Assembly (NCBI RefSeq): GCF_964340395.1 | Contig: NC_135569.1 | Location: 11,741,019-11,803,018, forward strand | Length of the DNA: 62,000 bases | From: Glandiceps talaboti | Lineage: Eukaryota > Hemichordata > Enteropneusta > Spengelidae | Direction of reading: 5' to 3' | Shown here: piece by piece, positions 39,444 through 52,435 of the stretch | Layout: every line of letters starts with the position of its first letter | Numbering within the stretch: position 1 is the stretch's first letter | Notes under the pieces: model-generated | What the model was told of the DNA's origin: nothing | The model's input: the letters and a program-made list of their open reading frames with translations, nothing else | Database searches by the model: none | Made by a program: the position numbers and the translations under genes

Positions 39444-41400
39444 TAGAACTAAGGGGGGTGTTTTCTTCGAAGAATCAACTGGTTAGTGACGACGAAACGT
39501 CGAATTTCTGGTTGTTTCCGCTGGTTTTGAGACCCTTATCACGCTGGGCACCGAAACACATTGACCGCCATTGATTTCCCACACTGCTTTGCTGATGCTT
39601 GGACATTCAAAAGAAAAAAATTGTTTAATGAAGGTTTCACTTTTCGAAACTGTTCATTTTATGAAAGTAAAACTGGAGTGTACAATTATTTTTATTAAAA
39701 TAATTGCACACCTTTTATTTTTTCTACAAAAATAAATAAGCTTAAAAACTTTAGAACTTAAAACAAAAGAAGATAAAAAACTTTTGACTTGATGTTGACA
39801 AAATAAGAAAAATATAACAATAACATAACGCTCAGATAAGAGCACTATATTTATAGGTTCATAGTTATATTTTCATTAAAACTAATTATTCTGTCTTTGC
39901 GAAACGTTTTGCAGTGGTTAAAGTTAAGGGCAATCACATGAATCAAGAAGGCAACATAATAAAATTTCTATGTGGCCAACAAACCCCATGATTCAAATCG
40001 ACAAAATGGCGACTGTTCAAGGAAGTGCCAAATGTAAACTTTCCACTGGCAAAGTTTTTCTGAAGTACTTCAACCATATGCACTGACAGCATTGTACTAG
40101 CGGGTATGTATGTATGAGTCATTGTCAGGTACTTGTGAGCGAGGCGAAATACGTAAGTGCGCTCTGTACGATTCACTTTTCAACATGAGCAGAAGCCAGG
40201 TTTTAAATAACGGTCGGTCGTGAGCATTACATTACCGGTGGAAGTGTCACCATCGTAACGTTATTTAGCCACTACCGTACCACGAACAGTGGACCTGAGA
40301 GACAAGTTGGCTTTAATAGTTGTCAAATATTGTGAAATCGTTGAATATGTTGAAATATTTCCCAATGGTCCTTTCGATCCAAACTTTCAACGTTCAACTT
40401 CATTTTTGTGTTGTGGATGTCTTTACACTAACACTGTAAGTGTAACGTGTAACTCAGGCCAGGTTTCAATCCCAGGTACTCGCATGCCATTGGCGTTATT
40501 TTGAGTCATAAGGCTAACCTAGGATCATTCTTTTATACATGGCCAACTTTTACTATATAGATATATCAATCAGATAACTGCTTTTTAATCTTAAATAATC
40601 CAAACTGGGCCTTTATCTGTAAATTACTCACATCACACCTTGAAATTATGTTTGCGTGTGTCGTAAAGTAACCGTCAACATTACATCACAGGGGGACCCT
40701 TTTTGTAATGTAACTCCTTAATTACCACAGTTTTATTGTTATGCCCTGTGATTGTATAACACTTGTGAACTCTCTGTATAACGTATAGTGATGACGTAAA
40801 TGTGTTTGTTTACACTATGGTAAATACATTGTATCATTTGTAAACACACAAAGTGCTGAGGTCCTGATCAAGTTATTGTGTCTGTGTATATAGTAACTAC
40901 ATCATGTTGACAAAAATGTTGGGCTTTTTATGCACACACCAAGTTAGCCACTGTATATGTTATGGCTATAGCATTCTGGTTGTTGTCCATCCATTCATAG
41001 TAAATCAAATGTAACCATGGGTGTACTAACATAGTACGTCACCACGATGCTGTATATTACAGTGCTGTGATCATACTGTCTACAAACAGGACTCTAGACT
41101 CTCTCACAGTCCTCGGAGCTTCGCATAAATAGCTAAAAAAGGGTTGTTTTGTATGTACTGATATCTACTGTATTCAATATCCTTGTACTGTGCACCCTCA
41201 TGAATGTCATAGGGCTAACTATTCGTTGACATTTTGACGCTCTGTGTTATTGCGAAGCCCCACATGCATGCACGCACGCATGTACAGATTGACGAACAGA
41301 CAGAGCCCATTAAAAATTACAATCTTCTCTGGAAGACTTTTCTGTGCTAAATAATAATAGCAAGATATGTTGTGTATTATGTAGATGAGTGATATAAGAA
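39444..41400. promoter_or_regulatory. Shared upstream region of CTDNEP1 and the ankyrin/C2 gene
   Basis: The two genes diverge from here, with start codons 1,957 bp apart. The part nearest CTDNEP1 (39440-39560) is richer in CG dinucleotides than the surroundings (e.g. gtgacgacgaaacgtcgaat). No TATA box or other site is distinct enough to call. 41185-41260 carries a half-copy of the palindromic element at 47703-47855. Confidence 0.4.
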
Positions 41401-44400
41401 ATGGAGGGTGCTGACACAAAGTTACATGAAGCAGTCAGATACGGAGACACTAACCTTGTATTGGAAGCATTGAAGGAAGGCTATGATCCCAATCAGATTG
41501 GTTTACTTCAGTGGAACTGTCTACATGAAGCTGCTAACAATGATGATTTAGAAATACTGGAGATGTTACTACAATACAATGGTAAGTTATCATAAAAATA
41601 TCGATTTGTACACTGGGGGAACTTAAAATGTTCAAACTGCAATGTTATCATAACACTGCAATACAACTCATAACACCAAAGTATTAGCATTTTCTGTATA
41701 CACCACAATCATTATAGCATACATATTAAGTGTAAAAGTATACCGTTTCAGTTGCTAATACAGCCCATAACACCAAAGTAAAGCATTTCTGTATGTACCA
41801 CAATCATTTATAGCATCCATATCAAGTGTAAAAGTATACTGTGTCAGTTGCTAATACAACCCATAACACCAAAGTAAACATTTTTTGTATAGTACATGAC
41901 AATCGTTTATAGCATCCAAATCAAATGTAACAGTATACTATTTCATTTGCTAATTGATCACATTAGAAAGGCCACATGCTGGGCTTGCAAATAAACCAAT
42001 TGAAACAGTATACTTTTACACTTGATATGAATGCTATAAACGAGTGTAGCACATAGAGGAAGTGCTTTACTTCAGTGTTACTAGTTGTAATATGAATGCT
42101 ATAAACAAGTGTAGCACATAGAGAAAGTGCTTTACTTCAGTGTTACTCATTGTACTTTACTAGCATAGTACTGTAATAGGGAGTTTCATGGTGACCCTCA
42201 ACTTACAAGATGATAATACATAACAGCACAGCAGTCCACTATACAGCTCAGTAGAGTTTGATATTTTGACTATTACCACCTTAATAGGTGGCCCCAATCT
42301 TAGAGATGAGTTGTTACATGGCAGCACAGCAGTACACTACCCAGCGGAGTAGGGATTTTAATATTTTTTTACTGTATATACTTTTACGAAACCCCAATCT
42401 CAGAGATGAGTTACATACGCATGGCAGCACACTTGTCCACTATGCAGCACAGTAGAGAATTTGATATTTCTACTAATATCCATTTTCAGGTGACCCCAAT
42501 CTTAGAGATGAGTTACATGGCAGCACACCTGTTCACTATGCAGCACAGGAAGGTTATGTGGAATGTCTACAGGCTTTAGTAGAAGCTGGAGGAGTATATG
42601 ATGTAAAGAATGATGAAGGGCTGAACTGCTTAGATGTCGCTGTAGGGAAATGCAGACAAATACTTGATAAACAAAGTAAGTGTCACCAGAGAACTGATGG
42701 AGATATAAGACAGTTTTATAGCTCGCGCAGCGGCCACGTAGCGACTCAATGACTAGTATGCATGTGCGTCCTATATACTATGCGATGTTTTTTGGGTGGT
42801 TTTACCCAAGGATGCATTGCGGCACAATAACTACGCATGCACATTCTATATACTATGCGCATTCTCCACGTTGAGGGCGCTATCTACAATATCATCATGA
42901 GGCAGCCGGTCACAAATTAATCTACCCTGCATGAGCTTATGGGCCTTGAATAGTTATGATATTATTTCATATTGATATTTTATTATTTACTCTTACTTAG
43001 GAATTCGGAAAATGATGCGACTGTCACCAAAAGATGCAAGGAAAGAACTGACATTGATTGAAGGACAAGGTCATCGGTTACAAACATTAGGTCATAGGTC
43101 AGGTACCCCAGGTCAAAGGTCAGAGAGTAAAGATAGCTTACAAAAGGAAAATGTATACGAGTGGAAAAACAATCCAACAAAAAAAGCTTGGGAAGAGATA
43201 GAGTTTATTAGTTCTACAGAGCTTCCAGCAACATGTGAACAGACACAAGCACAACACCAGCAACAATCAACGCAACAGCAGCTGCCACGGCAACCACCTG
43301 ATCAAATAATAACAAGTCAGACAGAGGTGAAGGAAGAAACAGAAAACAAAGCCAAGGATGGAAAAAAATTTACAAGTTTAGAATCCATTCAACCTATTGT
43401 TAAAATAGAAGACTTTGAACCAGGTAAACTGATACAGCCCATATTTCTTTCATATCATGGGAGTTACCATTTTACATTTATTTCATCAAAATCAACCTGA
43501 TTTCTCCTGTCTTTAGAAGGTCTCCATAGCAACAGTTACAAGGCATTGAAAGTGTAAAGTAAAGCCACTTTCTTCTTTTTTGTCAGGTTGTCATGCAAAT
43601 TTTAATTATCAGACCAAAATGTCCGATTGTGTGTTCATCATTTAGGGTGATCCTATTTCTTTTATGTTTCTCATTACTTTTATATAGCATCTGTGGGTCA
43701 ATTGGTCGATTTACAAAAAAAAAAAATGTTTCTCTGTCTTTCCTTTTCCTCCTCTCTATCTTCTTTTTATTGGATTCCTGGTAACAAACCCTTTCCCAGT
43801 TTCTCTACACAACTGGCATCTTCTCAGCCACCCTACTTGAATAACTTCTGTCATGGAAAAAAATACTGTGTTCGTGAACAGGTGTCGTCATCACCACCAT
43901 GATTGTAGACATTCACAGTCTAGGCACTTGCTTATTCTTTGCTGTTCTGCAAAATATTAAGGGTGGGCGCAAATAAAATTTCGGAGCTGAAAATTTGGGT
44001 CGGTCGGGTAATGAGAAACAGAAAAAAAATAGGATCACCCTTCGCTTATCATGTACTTCATTCACATACCTGCATAATAATGGACTATTCTTGTTTATTT
44101 TGTTGTTATTTTCATAGTTGCTGGGAGATTACAATTATCATTTGAATATAATTCCAAGACATCAATTTTGAAAATTAGAGTGTGGCATATAGAGGATTTG
44201 TTACTTCCACCAGGTGAGTACTATAGAGTGTGGAATTGGGATATTTTCTGATATCACAGCTATGCATAACCTACTTGATGAAAGTTGATATACAATAATG
44301 ACACTTCAACAAGCATGTGGGTCAATGAGCTAAGAGCAAGTCTAATGTTCATGGGATCAAGTACAAAGTATTCAACCTCATCTATATGTCGTGTGAAAGT

Positions 44401-46661
44401 CTTCAACTGTTTAATTTTGAAAAAGCTATTTGACACAGGTTTGATTATGTACAGTGTAACCATTATGACTCAGCTGGGTATCAACTGAATGGTTTTAGTA
44501 TGTTTATGATAAGTATGCAATAGGTCTTTAGTCTAAATATGATAAAAATAAGTTACCATCATGTTAAGCAGCCTGATTTGTGCACTTCAAAGTTCAGGGC
44601 TGTAAGTCTTTAGCGAAAATTTCCAGGTTAACATGTACTTCAATTACATTGTCTATAATTGTATTTTCAGTGGAGGCATCTATGATCAGCAAAGTATACG
44701 TGAAGAGTTATTTATTACCTGATAAGAAAGGAGAAAGTAAAAGACGAACTGAAGAACATCGTATCGAGGAAGCCGAGAGATCAATGCAGACCATTGTTAC
44801 GGTGAAGAAACACAGTAAAGACAGTACTAAAGCGATATTTCAACCGTCCAGATTTAAATTCACCAAAGCACTTGAATACAAGAAAGTAGGCAAAGATATG
44901 GTAGAGAATCGTACAGTTCACATCAGTGTTTGCGTCAAACAGAAATACAGTAATCGCAGCTTTGTTATTGCAAACTGTCAAGTTCCTCTGAAAACAGCAG
45001 TTAGGAAATTGAAAAGAGAGAGTTTCGGTTTAACATCGTGTATCAATCCAACGATTCCATCCAATTTACATTTATATTCACCAAAGCAGTTAATTGTAGT
45101 AAACCAAGGATTGTACAGCAACATTACGGCCAGTGATCCAAATCTGAGAAAGAAATCCTTACAGAGTTTAGCTGTTGATGATGATGTACTACGGGCGTCA
45201 AGTGAAGGGAATCTACGAGAGGTCAAGTGTCAATCAGTTGAAAGTATTCCGTCCATCGTGATCAACATGCCCGGTGCTACAGATGAGGATTATCATGATG
45301 CGCTGCAAGAAATCGCTGTCATGGGTGATCTACCGAAACGTGGGAGCATCAGTCACAGTCATCCGGAACTCACTGTTATAGATCTGCCGGGATCATCCAT
45401 TGCTGATAGTTCAGCAGACTTACAGAATGTCGTAGTTGTCGCAGATAAGAGTGGAAAAAGTTCCAGCTCTCCGGATGTTAGAATAACATCGGAAGAATTT
45501 AGGGAAATAGAACGTGAAGTAGGTGTAAAAAACATGGATGTGTCAGAAGTGATAGATTTAGACGAGGAAGAAATTGTAGGGCAGATGACTTCATCAAGGA
45601 AAGGTCAGCAGAGACAAGATGCTCCAAAACCAGGGTACGCAGTTGATTTAAGGAAACAAGTCATTCAGGTACAGGTACACTCAGATCCAGGGGCTGAAAA
45701 CAAAAACCAGATATCTACAGAGAAAGATAGCACATCTTATCATACTAGACAAACAGACAAACAGAGGATCAATGAATCTGTTGACAAGGCATCAGTGCTG
45801 ACATTTCACCATGTGGATGAAAGTTCTAGTAAGTCTACACCACCAAGAAAGAAAAAACACATCAAATTATCTGACACCTATAATGTTTCACAAACAATAA
45901 AAGGACTGCAGCCGACTGAACCACAAACAGGAACACCAGAACTGACAGGATATCGAGTTATCACAGAGATTGAGAAAGGAAGTAGAGAGAATGATAAACC
46001 AAGCAAAGTATTCCAATATGGTGGGAAAGACAGAAACATCAACTCAAGTGCCTCACAACGGATGTACAGTCAGAAGGAATATGTTGTCGGAGATATATAT
46101 CAGGGTGCTAGCAGAACTGTTTATACACCTCCACAACCTATCATTCATGGACTACAACACACAACATTAACTGAGGGAAATCACTCCAAAATGGAGAAAT
46201 CTCAGACAGACAGAGGAACTGACCATAGCAAGGCACAAGTTTTACTATCAAAAAATATAGAAGAAACTCCGCAGAAACCAAGACGTCTTAAGAAAACTAG
46301 ACACAAAGTGAGACAAATGGAAATGGTAGATTTGGTAGGTAAAGAGAAAGAAAAAATTGTTGACAAAGAGTTGCAAAAGAAACTTACCACGTCTGAATTC
46401 AAATTACAAATGTTTCAACGAACCAGACGAGATCCACATCCTGCAACACCTGGACTGACTAGAGATATTGATACATCAGAAACTGACCAATCAGATCCAT
46501 TCTTTGTTCCTGGGACACCTGTACAATCACCAGTAGCCAATGAGAAGGAAGAAGGTAAAGATGATAGTTATAGCAAGATACAAAGTCAACAGATGCAGAC
46601 CAAAGAATTGCGTAGGATTGAGAGTCCAGCTATAAGCAGAGTCAAAGCCAGTTGGATCTAA
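41401..46661 (+). CDS. Ankyrin-repeat and C2-domain protein
   Basis: Exons 41401-41581, 42490-42675, 43001-43423, 44118-44213 and 44671-46661 join through GT-AG sites in consistent phase to give 958 aa. The start ATG has an in-frame TAA two codons upstream. Residues 5-110 form about three ankyrin repeats (TKLHEAVRYGDTNLVLEAL, NCLHEAANNDDLEILEMLLQ, GSTPVHYAAQEGYVECLQAL). Residues 124-262 are Q/K/E-rich linker. Residues 265-430 form a synaptotagmin-type C2 domain: GRLQLSFEYNSKTSILKIRV, then VYVKSYLLPD after the exon 4/5 junction, then a late strand SFVIANCQVPLK. The usual calcium-binding loop Asp residues (the D-x(5)-D before PYVK) are absent; the segment reads PPVEASMISKVYVK. So membrane or protein binding, if any, is probably calcium-independent. 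Residues about 440-958 are low-complexity, charged and probably disordered. I do not recognise a named orthologue. A role as an adaptor at membranes is inference only. Confidence 0.9.
41640..42130. repeat. Direct and inverted repeats in ankyrin/C2 intron 1
   Basis: Three direct blocks (aagtgtaaaagtatac, gctaatacaacccataacac) are followed from 41998 by inverse blocks (agtatacttttacacttgat, atgaatgctataaac x2). Confidence 0.7.
42191..42489 (+). repeat. Relic tandem copies of an ankyrin exon's acceptor end
   Basis: Three decayed units of about 100 bp stand directly before exon 2 (42490) and resemble its first 65 bp. Unit 2 (42287) can be read GGPNLRDELLHGSTAVHY before a TAG; unit 3 (42391) reads PNLRDELHTHGSTLVHYAAQ before a TAG; the true exon reads GDPNLRDELHGSTPVHYAAQ. 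Unit 2 keeps an AG acceptor (aatag); units 1 and 3 have lost it. Confidence 0.8.
42676..43000. other. Ankyrin/C2 intron 2
   Basis: Contains a repeat-like block at 42720-42905 in which 'tctatatactatgcg' type text occurs twice around a roughly palindromic centre (gtggttttacccaagg). Confidence 0.5.
43590..44045. mobile_element. TIR element in ankyrin/C2 intron 3
   Basis: Inverted blocks at 43646-43678 (gggtgatcctatttctttta, tgtttctcattac) and 44009-44041 (gtaatgagaaacagaaaaaa, taggatcaccc). Confidence 0.65.
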
Positions 46662-47035
46662 GTAATACGCTGGTGGTGACGTACACGAATCACTTCATCC
46701 ATGCACAAGAATTAAACCAGCTGGATCTAAAGTATGACATCATACATGTACACCCAATCAGATCAGGGATAATATTTATTTATCCAATCAGATCATAGAT
46801 TTATTTAAGTGACACAATATGCCAATCAAATCGTGTTTATAAGATTTATTTATCCAATAGGATCATAGTTTGTTTTATCGACATTAGTGACAGAATGTAG
46901 CCAATCACAGTATTGCTTAGATATATGTATTATTTAGCTACTGGGACTAAGAATATGGTAATGAGAATTCTGGGTAGAGTTTTAGGTATGGGGGGAGGGG
47001 GTGTTATGATTATAAACATGACAGATTTCTTGCCT
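46662..47035. other. 3' flank of the ankyrin/C2 gene
   Basis: Degenerate 'ccaatcagatcatag' repeats (46745-46915), probably 3' UTR. No AATAAA near the stop was found. Confidence 0.45.
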
Positions 47036-47125
47036 TCACATCGTTGCAAACCACAGCCTCTTTTACTACTGTCCAAAACGCGCCGTCAGTGTCGCAAACG
47101 AAATAACAACTCTGGCTTGTGAGAA
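47036..47125. repeat. Dispersed repeat, second copy of the 34735 family
   Basis: Text gttgcaaaccacagcctctt ... acaactctggcttgtgagaa. Confidence 0.6.
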
Positions 47126-47702
47126 CGTACATTCATATCAACTCTCTCTATGCATAGAAATTACATACACTTACTTCTGTTCAGATATTTTAATTTGTAT
47201 GTGAACTACCTCGTGTTATAATTTTAATTTATTAAAAAATGCATTTGTACTTTCGGATATTCAATATTTTTACTTGAACCATTCCATTTGTTACATTTTT
47301 ATATATTACATACTTGAATTAGCTTATTTATGTATACTTTAATTTCCTGACATTCAATACTTTTATACGAAACATTCCACATTACATTTTATGTTATACT
47401 AATTTAAAAGTACTCTGTAATATATTTATTTGATCACGTACGTGTACTTACGAGTAGCTAGCTTGCATGTGACTTTACAAATGATATAAATGAATTAGCT
47501 GATGTGATATCTTACAATGTCATAACTTTATCAAATAATATTTTTATTTCTGAGTCGTTGTACTTGAAATATTTTATATATGACAATTTTCATAAACTTG
47601 AATGCATGTGTTTATTACATTAGACCCTCTCAATCAGTCCTTGGGAGCATTACTATTAGCTGTTTTGTATATACCAATATTTATCGCATAATTGTACTAG
47701 AA
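47126..47702. other. AT-rich spacer, nothing recognised
   Basis: No gene; contains loosely repeated 'ttacatacttgaatt' type text. Confidence 0.5.
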
Positions 47703-47855
47703 TATCCTTGTACTGTGGGCCCTCGTCGACTACATAGGGCTAATCATTTGACATGTTACTGCGACTCCATGTTATTGCGATGTCCTGAACATCGCAGTAA
47801 CATGTCAACAAATGATTAGCCCTAAGTAGTCGATGAGGGACCACAGTACAAATTA
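47703..47855. mobile_element. Palindromic MITE, about 150 bp
   Basis: Left arm ccttgtactgtgggccctcg then tcgactacatagggctaatc; the right arm is the inverse (gattagccctaagtagtcga, tgagggaccacagtaca). The centre has gcgatgtcctgaacatcgc. Confidence 0.9.
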
Positions 47856-47989
47856 TGCAGGAGATATATATGGTACTTACAAAACAGCCCTTTTAGCAAT
47901 GCGATACACCAAGGACTGTGAGAGAGTCTATTATTACATTTATTATTATTTATTACATTTATGTGTCATATCAAAGAACATTTTCTATT

Positions 47990-48212
47990 TCTGAAGCATA
48001 GGCATTATATTGTATATTGCCTTTTTACTGAAGCATAGGCATTATATTGTATATTGCCTTTTTACTGAAGCATAGGCATTATATTGTATATTGCAATGCC
48101 TTTTTACTGAAGCACAGGCATTATTTTGTATATTGCCTTTTTACTGAAGCATAGGCATTATATTGTATATTGCCTTTTTACTAAAGCATAGGCATTATAT
48201 TGTATATTGCAT
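47990..48212. repeat. 37-bp minisatellite, about 6 copies
   Basis: Unit actgaagcataggcattata plus ttgtatattgccttttt. Confidence 0.95.
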
Positions 48213-48786
48213 GGTAAATTGTATTGCTTTATTTTCACTAATGTATGAATAATAAGTAAACTTACAGACACTAAAAGTTACAATAGTGAAGGACATGACA
48301 AATAGCTCTAACAGAGCTAATGAGACGCCATGCCCCGCCACTTGATTAAACATTACCTCAATACAGTTTGAAGTGAGTAATATTACATTCAGCAAGAATG
48401 TATTAAAAAACTTACAATTCTGAATTCATGATAAAATCAAATCTGAATTCATCATGTTTACTTACCTGTCGTGTATTTGATATATTGTATAATGACATGC
48501 CTTATCAACTAACGCTATTTCTACTTTGGGATAGTGATAATTTTTACTTAATTAACTGGCACGATATTTTTTTGGCTTATCAAGAATTTGGTACAACTGA
48601 ATGACACTGGACAAAGCCTGGCAGGTAATACATAGTACTTTTTAGACTGGACAAAGCCAGTAGCAACTGTGTTAACAAACCTGACCATGTACTCATATAT
48701 CTGTAAACTTCATATTACGTTCTATGTCATTGTACACCTGGTCCTACATGTAGGGCTTGTAATTAGTTGTACAGGGTATATTAACA
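48213..48786. other. Spacer, nothing recognised
   Basis: Includes a loose duplication of actggacaaagcc near 48607 and 48646. Confidence 0.5.
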
Positions 48787-49731
48787 ACTAAACATTGTAT
48801 CTAGATTACCAAATTAGCAGTAGTCCAGGACACATAGACTATTAAATATTGTATCTTGACTACCAAATTAGCAGTAGTCCAGGACACATAGACTACTAAA
48901 CATTGTATCTAGACTACCAAATTAGCAGTAGTACAGGACACATAGACTACTAAACATTGTATCTTGACTACCCAATTAGCAGTAGTCCAGGACACATAGA
49001 CTACTAAACATTGTATCTAGACTACCAAATTAGCAGTAGTCCAGGACACATAGACTACTAAACATTGTATCTAGACTACCAAATTAGCAGTAGTACAGGA
49101 CACATAGACTACTAAACATTGTATCTTGACTACCAAATTAGCAGTAGTCCAGGACACATAGACTACTAAACATTGTATCTAGACTACCAAATTAGCAGTA
49201 GTCCAGGACACATAGACTACTAAACATTGTATCTAGACTACCAAATTAGCAGTAGTCCAGGACACATAGACTACTAAACATTGTATCTAGACTACCAAAT
49301 TAGCAGTAGTACAGGACACATAGACTACTAAACATTGTATCTTGACTACCAAATTAGCTGTAGTCCAGGACACATAGACTACTAAACATTGTATCTAGAC
49401 TACCAAATTAGCAGTAGTACAGGACACATAGACTACTAAACATTGTATCTTGACTACCAAATTAGCAGTAGTCCAGTACCCATAGACTACTAAACATTGT
49501 ATCTAGACTACCAAATTAGCAGTAGTCCAGGATACATAGACTATTAAACATTGTATCTAGACTACCAAATTAGCAGTAGTCCAGGACACATAGACTACTA
49601 AACATTGTATCTAGACTACCAAATTAGCAGTAGTCCAGGACGCATAGACTACTAAATATTGTATCTTGACTACCAAATTAGCAGTAGTCCAGGGCACATA
49701 GACTACTAAACATTGTATCTAGACTATCAGA
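48787..49731. repeat. 54-bp minisatellite, about 17 copies
   Basis: Unit gactaccaaattagcagtag plus tccaggacacatagactact plus aaacattgtatcta. Variants alternate at fixed sites (gtcc/gtac and ctaga/cttga), giving patterned multi-unit blocks. Confidence 0.97.
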
Positions 49732-51243
49732 TTAGAAGGTGGTAATCTACTGTAAATGAATAGAAAATTGTTGCTGAAACAGTTCACTTTGTTAACTCTA
49801 CCAGCCCTGCAGTAAACATGGGTAATTGTGCACCATATGTACTTCAGCCAGTGTTGTTCAGTTTACCAAGAATTCAACTTTGCCAACGGTATTTTTACGA
49901 CTTGTTGTCTTTCAGATTAATTTATTTCTCATTCAGCTTGTTTTCAACCTGTAAATAGCAACATATCAAAAATGTACATACAAGTACCATTACAAGTAAA
50001 TGTACAAAAAACTTTAGGTAAATGGTGATGTACATGTAACAATGTTTTACCATGTAAATAAGTATTAAATGTACAGTATCTTAAATAATTATAGTATACG
50101 TTACTAAAATTTCACAGTGATAGAAGACGTTTTGGTCCAAGTATTAATCATACAGGACCTTGTTGTGGATAGGGATGACTTACAAAGATATAAAGCTATG
50201 TTATCATGGTATATGTTTAAAAAGTGTCAAACTCACAGGACCTTAGTTAAGTGGTGATAGCTAGTGTGCATGTTCCTTAGTTTACTGAGTTATACATGTA
50301 GTGTTAGTCATACAGGATCTTGATATGGGTAGTGAAGACTTGCCTGTGTATGAGGCAATGTTTTATGGCATGTGTTAAACCAACAGGACTTTCATATGGG
50401 TAATGATAATTTATGTACATATAGTAATGTTTCATAGTATAGTATATACAGGACCTTAGTATGATAAGTGATGATGTGGTGAAAATGTTAGTGCTTCATA
50501 ATAGTAGACATGATTATAGTGTTAATCATACAGGACCTATCACAACTAAATGAAGTAAGAGCAGTTGTGATTTGTATCACTGTAGTGAATATGGCTGACC
50601 TTGTGGTCAGCTGTTGCCTTGGTTACCATTGCAGGCCAGTGATGTAATAATGCAAGGACCCTTCTGATAGGCAGACTAATCCTGCAGGGTAAAGATAGCC
50701 ATTTTAGGCCAGTCATATTGCTAGTTATAGTCTTAATCAGACAGATTAGATTAATTTCTTTATTTAGATTACATCAAGAGATAGTATATAGTAGTGTAGC
50801 TCTTTCTCCCCAAAGCCTCTAAGCTTGGTATACGTAAAGGTGAAAATATCTTACATGATAAATCTTTTAGGGAAATACTTCACAACATGTAAGAAATTTC
50901 AAGTAGATCATTTAATAGCTTAGCATTTTTATTTATTGTACAATTTTTACTTTGTTTATCATAAATTTATTCTGATATAGTGTATCGTACATGAATATAT
51001 AACACAATGGCAGGTGAGGTATTAATAAGCTAACAGAGACAAATTTTTGTGATGATAGAAAGGTATCAATAGACAATGATATAATAAGGGATTTTACATC
51101 TCATTGCAGATCTCGCGAGATATGCAAATATGCCTGGCAACGATGGTTGTCAAACATGTGATCATGGTCAAGCTTTCACTGTGACCATGTGTAATGATGT
51201 TGAGAACAATAGTCTTCACTCTCTTGTGTAAAGTAAAACATAC
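49732..51243. other. Spacer with degenerate 'catacaggacct' repeats
   Basis: 50140-50545 has five or six loosely spaced copies of 'taatcatacaggacctt...ggtagtgatga'. No gene seen. Confidence 0.5.
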
Positions 51244-52200
51244 AATAGTATTCATTTGTGTCTACCATAGATTGCCGATAGCTTGTTTTCCATAGTAATA
51301 GTATTCATTTGTGTCTACCATAGATTGCCGATAGCTTGTTTTCCATAGTAATAGTATTCATTTGTGGCTACCATAGATTGCCGATAGCTTGTTTACCATA
51401 GTAATAGTATTCATTTGTGGCTACCATAGATTGCCGATAGCATGTTTTCCATAGTAATAGTATTCATTTGTGTCTACCATAGATTGCCAATAGCTTGTTT
51501 ACCATAGTAATAGTATTCATTTGTGTCTACCATAGATTGCCGATAGCATGTTTTCCATAGTAATAGTATTCATTTGTGTCTACCATAGATTGCCGATAGC
51601 TTGTTTTCCATAGTAATAGTATTCATTTGTGTCTACCATAGATTGCCGATAGCTTGTTTACCATAGTAATAGTATTCATTTGTGTCTACCATAGATTGCC
51701 GATAGCTTGTTTACCATAGTAATAGTATTCATTTGTGGCTACCATAGATTGCCGATAGCATGTTTTCCATAGTAATAGTATTCATTTGTGTCTACCATAG
51801 ATTGCCGATAGCTTGTTTTCCATAGTAATAGTATTCATTTGTGTCTACCATAGATTGCCGATAGCTTGTTTTCCATAGTAATAGTATTCATTTGTGTCTA
51901 CCATAGATTGCCAATAGCTTGTTTTCCATAGTAATAGTATTCATTTGTGGCTACCATAGATTGCCGATAGCTTGTTTTCCATAGTAATAGTATTCATTTG
52001 TGTCTACCATAGATTGCCGATAGCTTGTTTTCCATAGTAATAGTATTCATTTGTGGCTACCATAGATTGCTGATAGCTTGTTTTCCATAGTAATAGTATT
52101 CATTTGTGTCTACCATAGATTGCCGATAGCTTGTTTTCCATAGTAATAGTATTCATTTGTGTCTACCATAGATTGCCGATAGCTTGTTTTCCATAGTAAT
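51244..52200. repeat. 53-bp minisatellite, about 18 copies
   Basis: Unit tagtaatagtattcatttgt plus gtctaccatagattgccgat plus agcttgttttcca, with few variants (gtgtct/gtggct, ttttcc/tttacc). A lone diverged unit lies at 1258-1302. Confidence 0.97.
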
Positions 52201-52435
52201 ATCTCAATGCAATCATAATTTGTTTATTGTAATTTGTTGGTTCAGTTTGTTTTTCAGTTTATATACAACTATGAAAATTTATATTAATTTATTGTCAATT
52301 TTAATATGAAATACTTAACATTCCATCCATCAGCATTGTCTTAAAATATTAATTTGTATATTTCTTGATATTTTTATGTTATAAATTAAGTATGGTATAA
52401 AATATGTTTATTTTTATTTCTTTATTCCATCCATT

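Noticed and set aside
48787-52200. Long arrays of about 53-54-bp repeats as a CRISPR array
   Set aside because: Units are head to tail without unique spacers, in an intron-bearing eukaryotic genome, and no cas genes are present; they are minisatellites.
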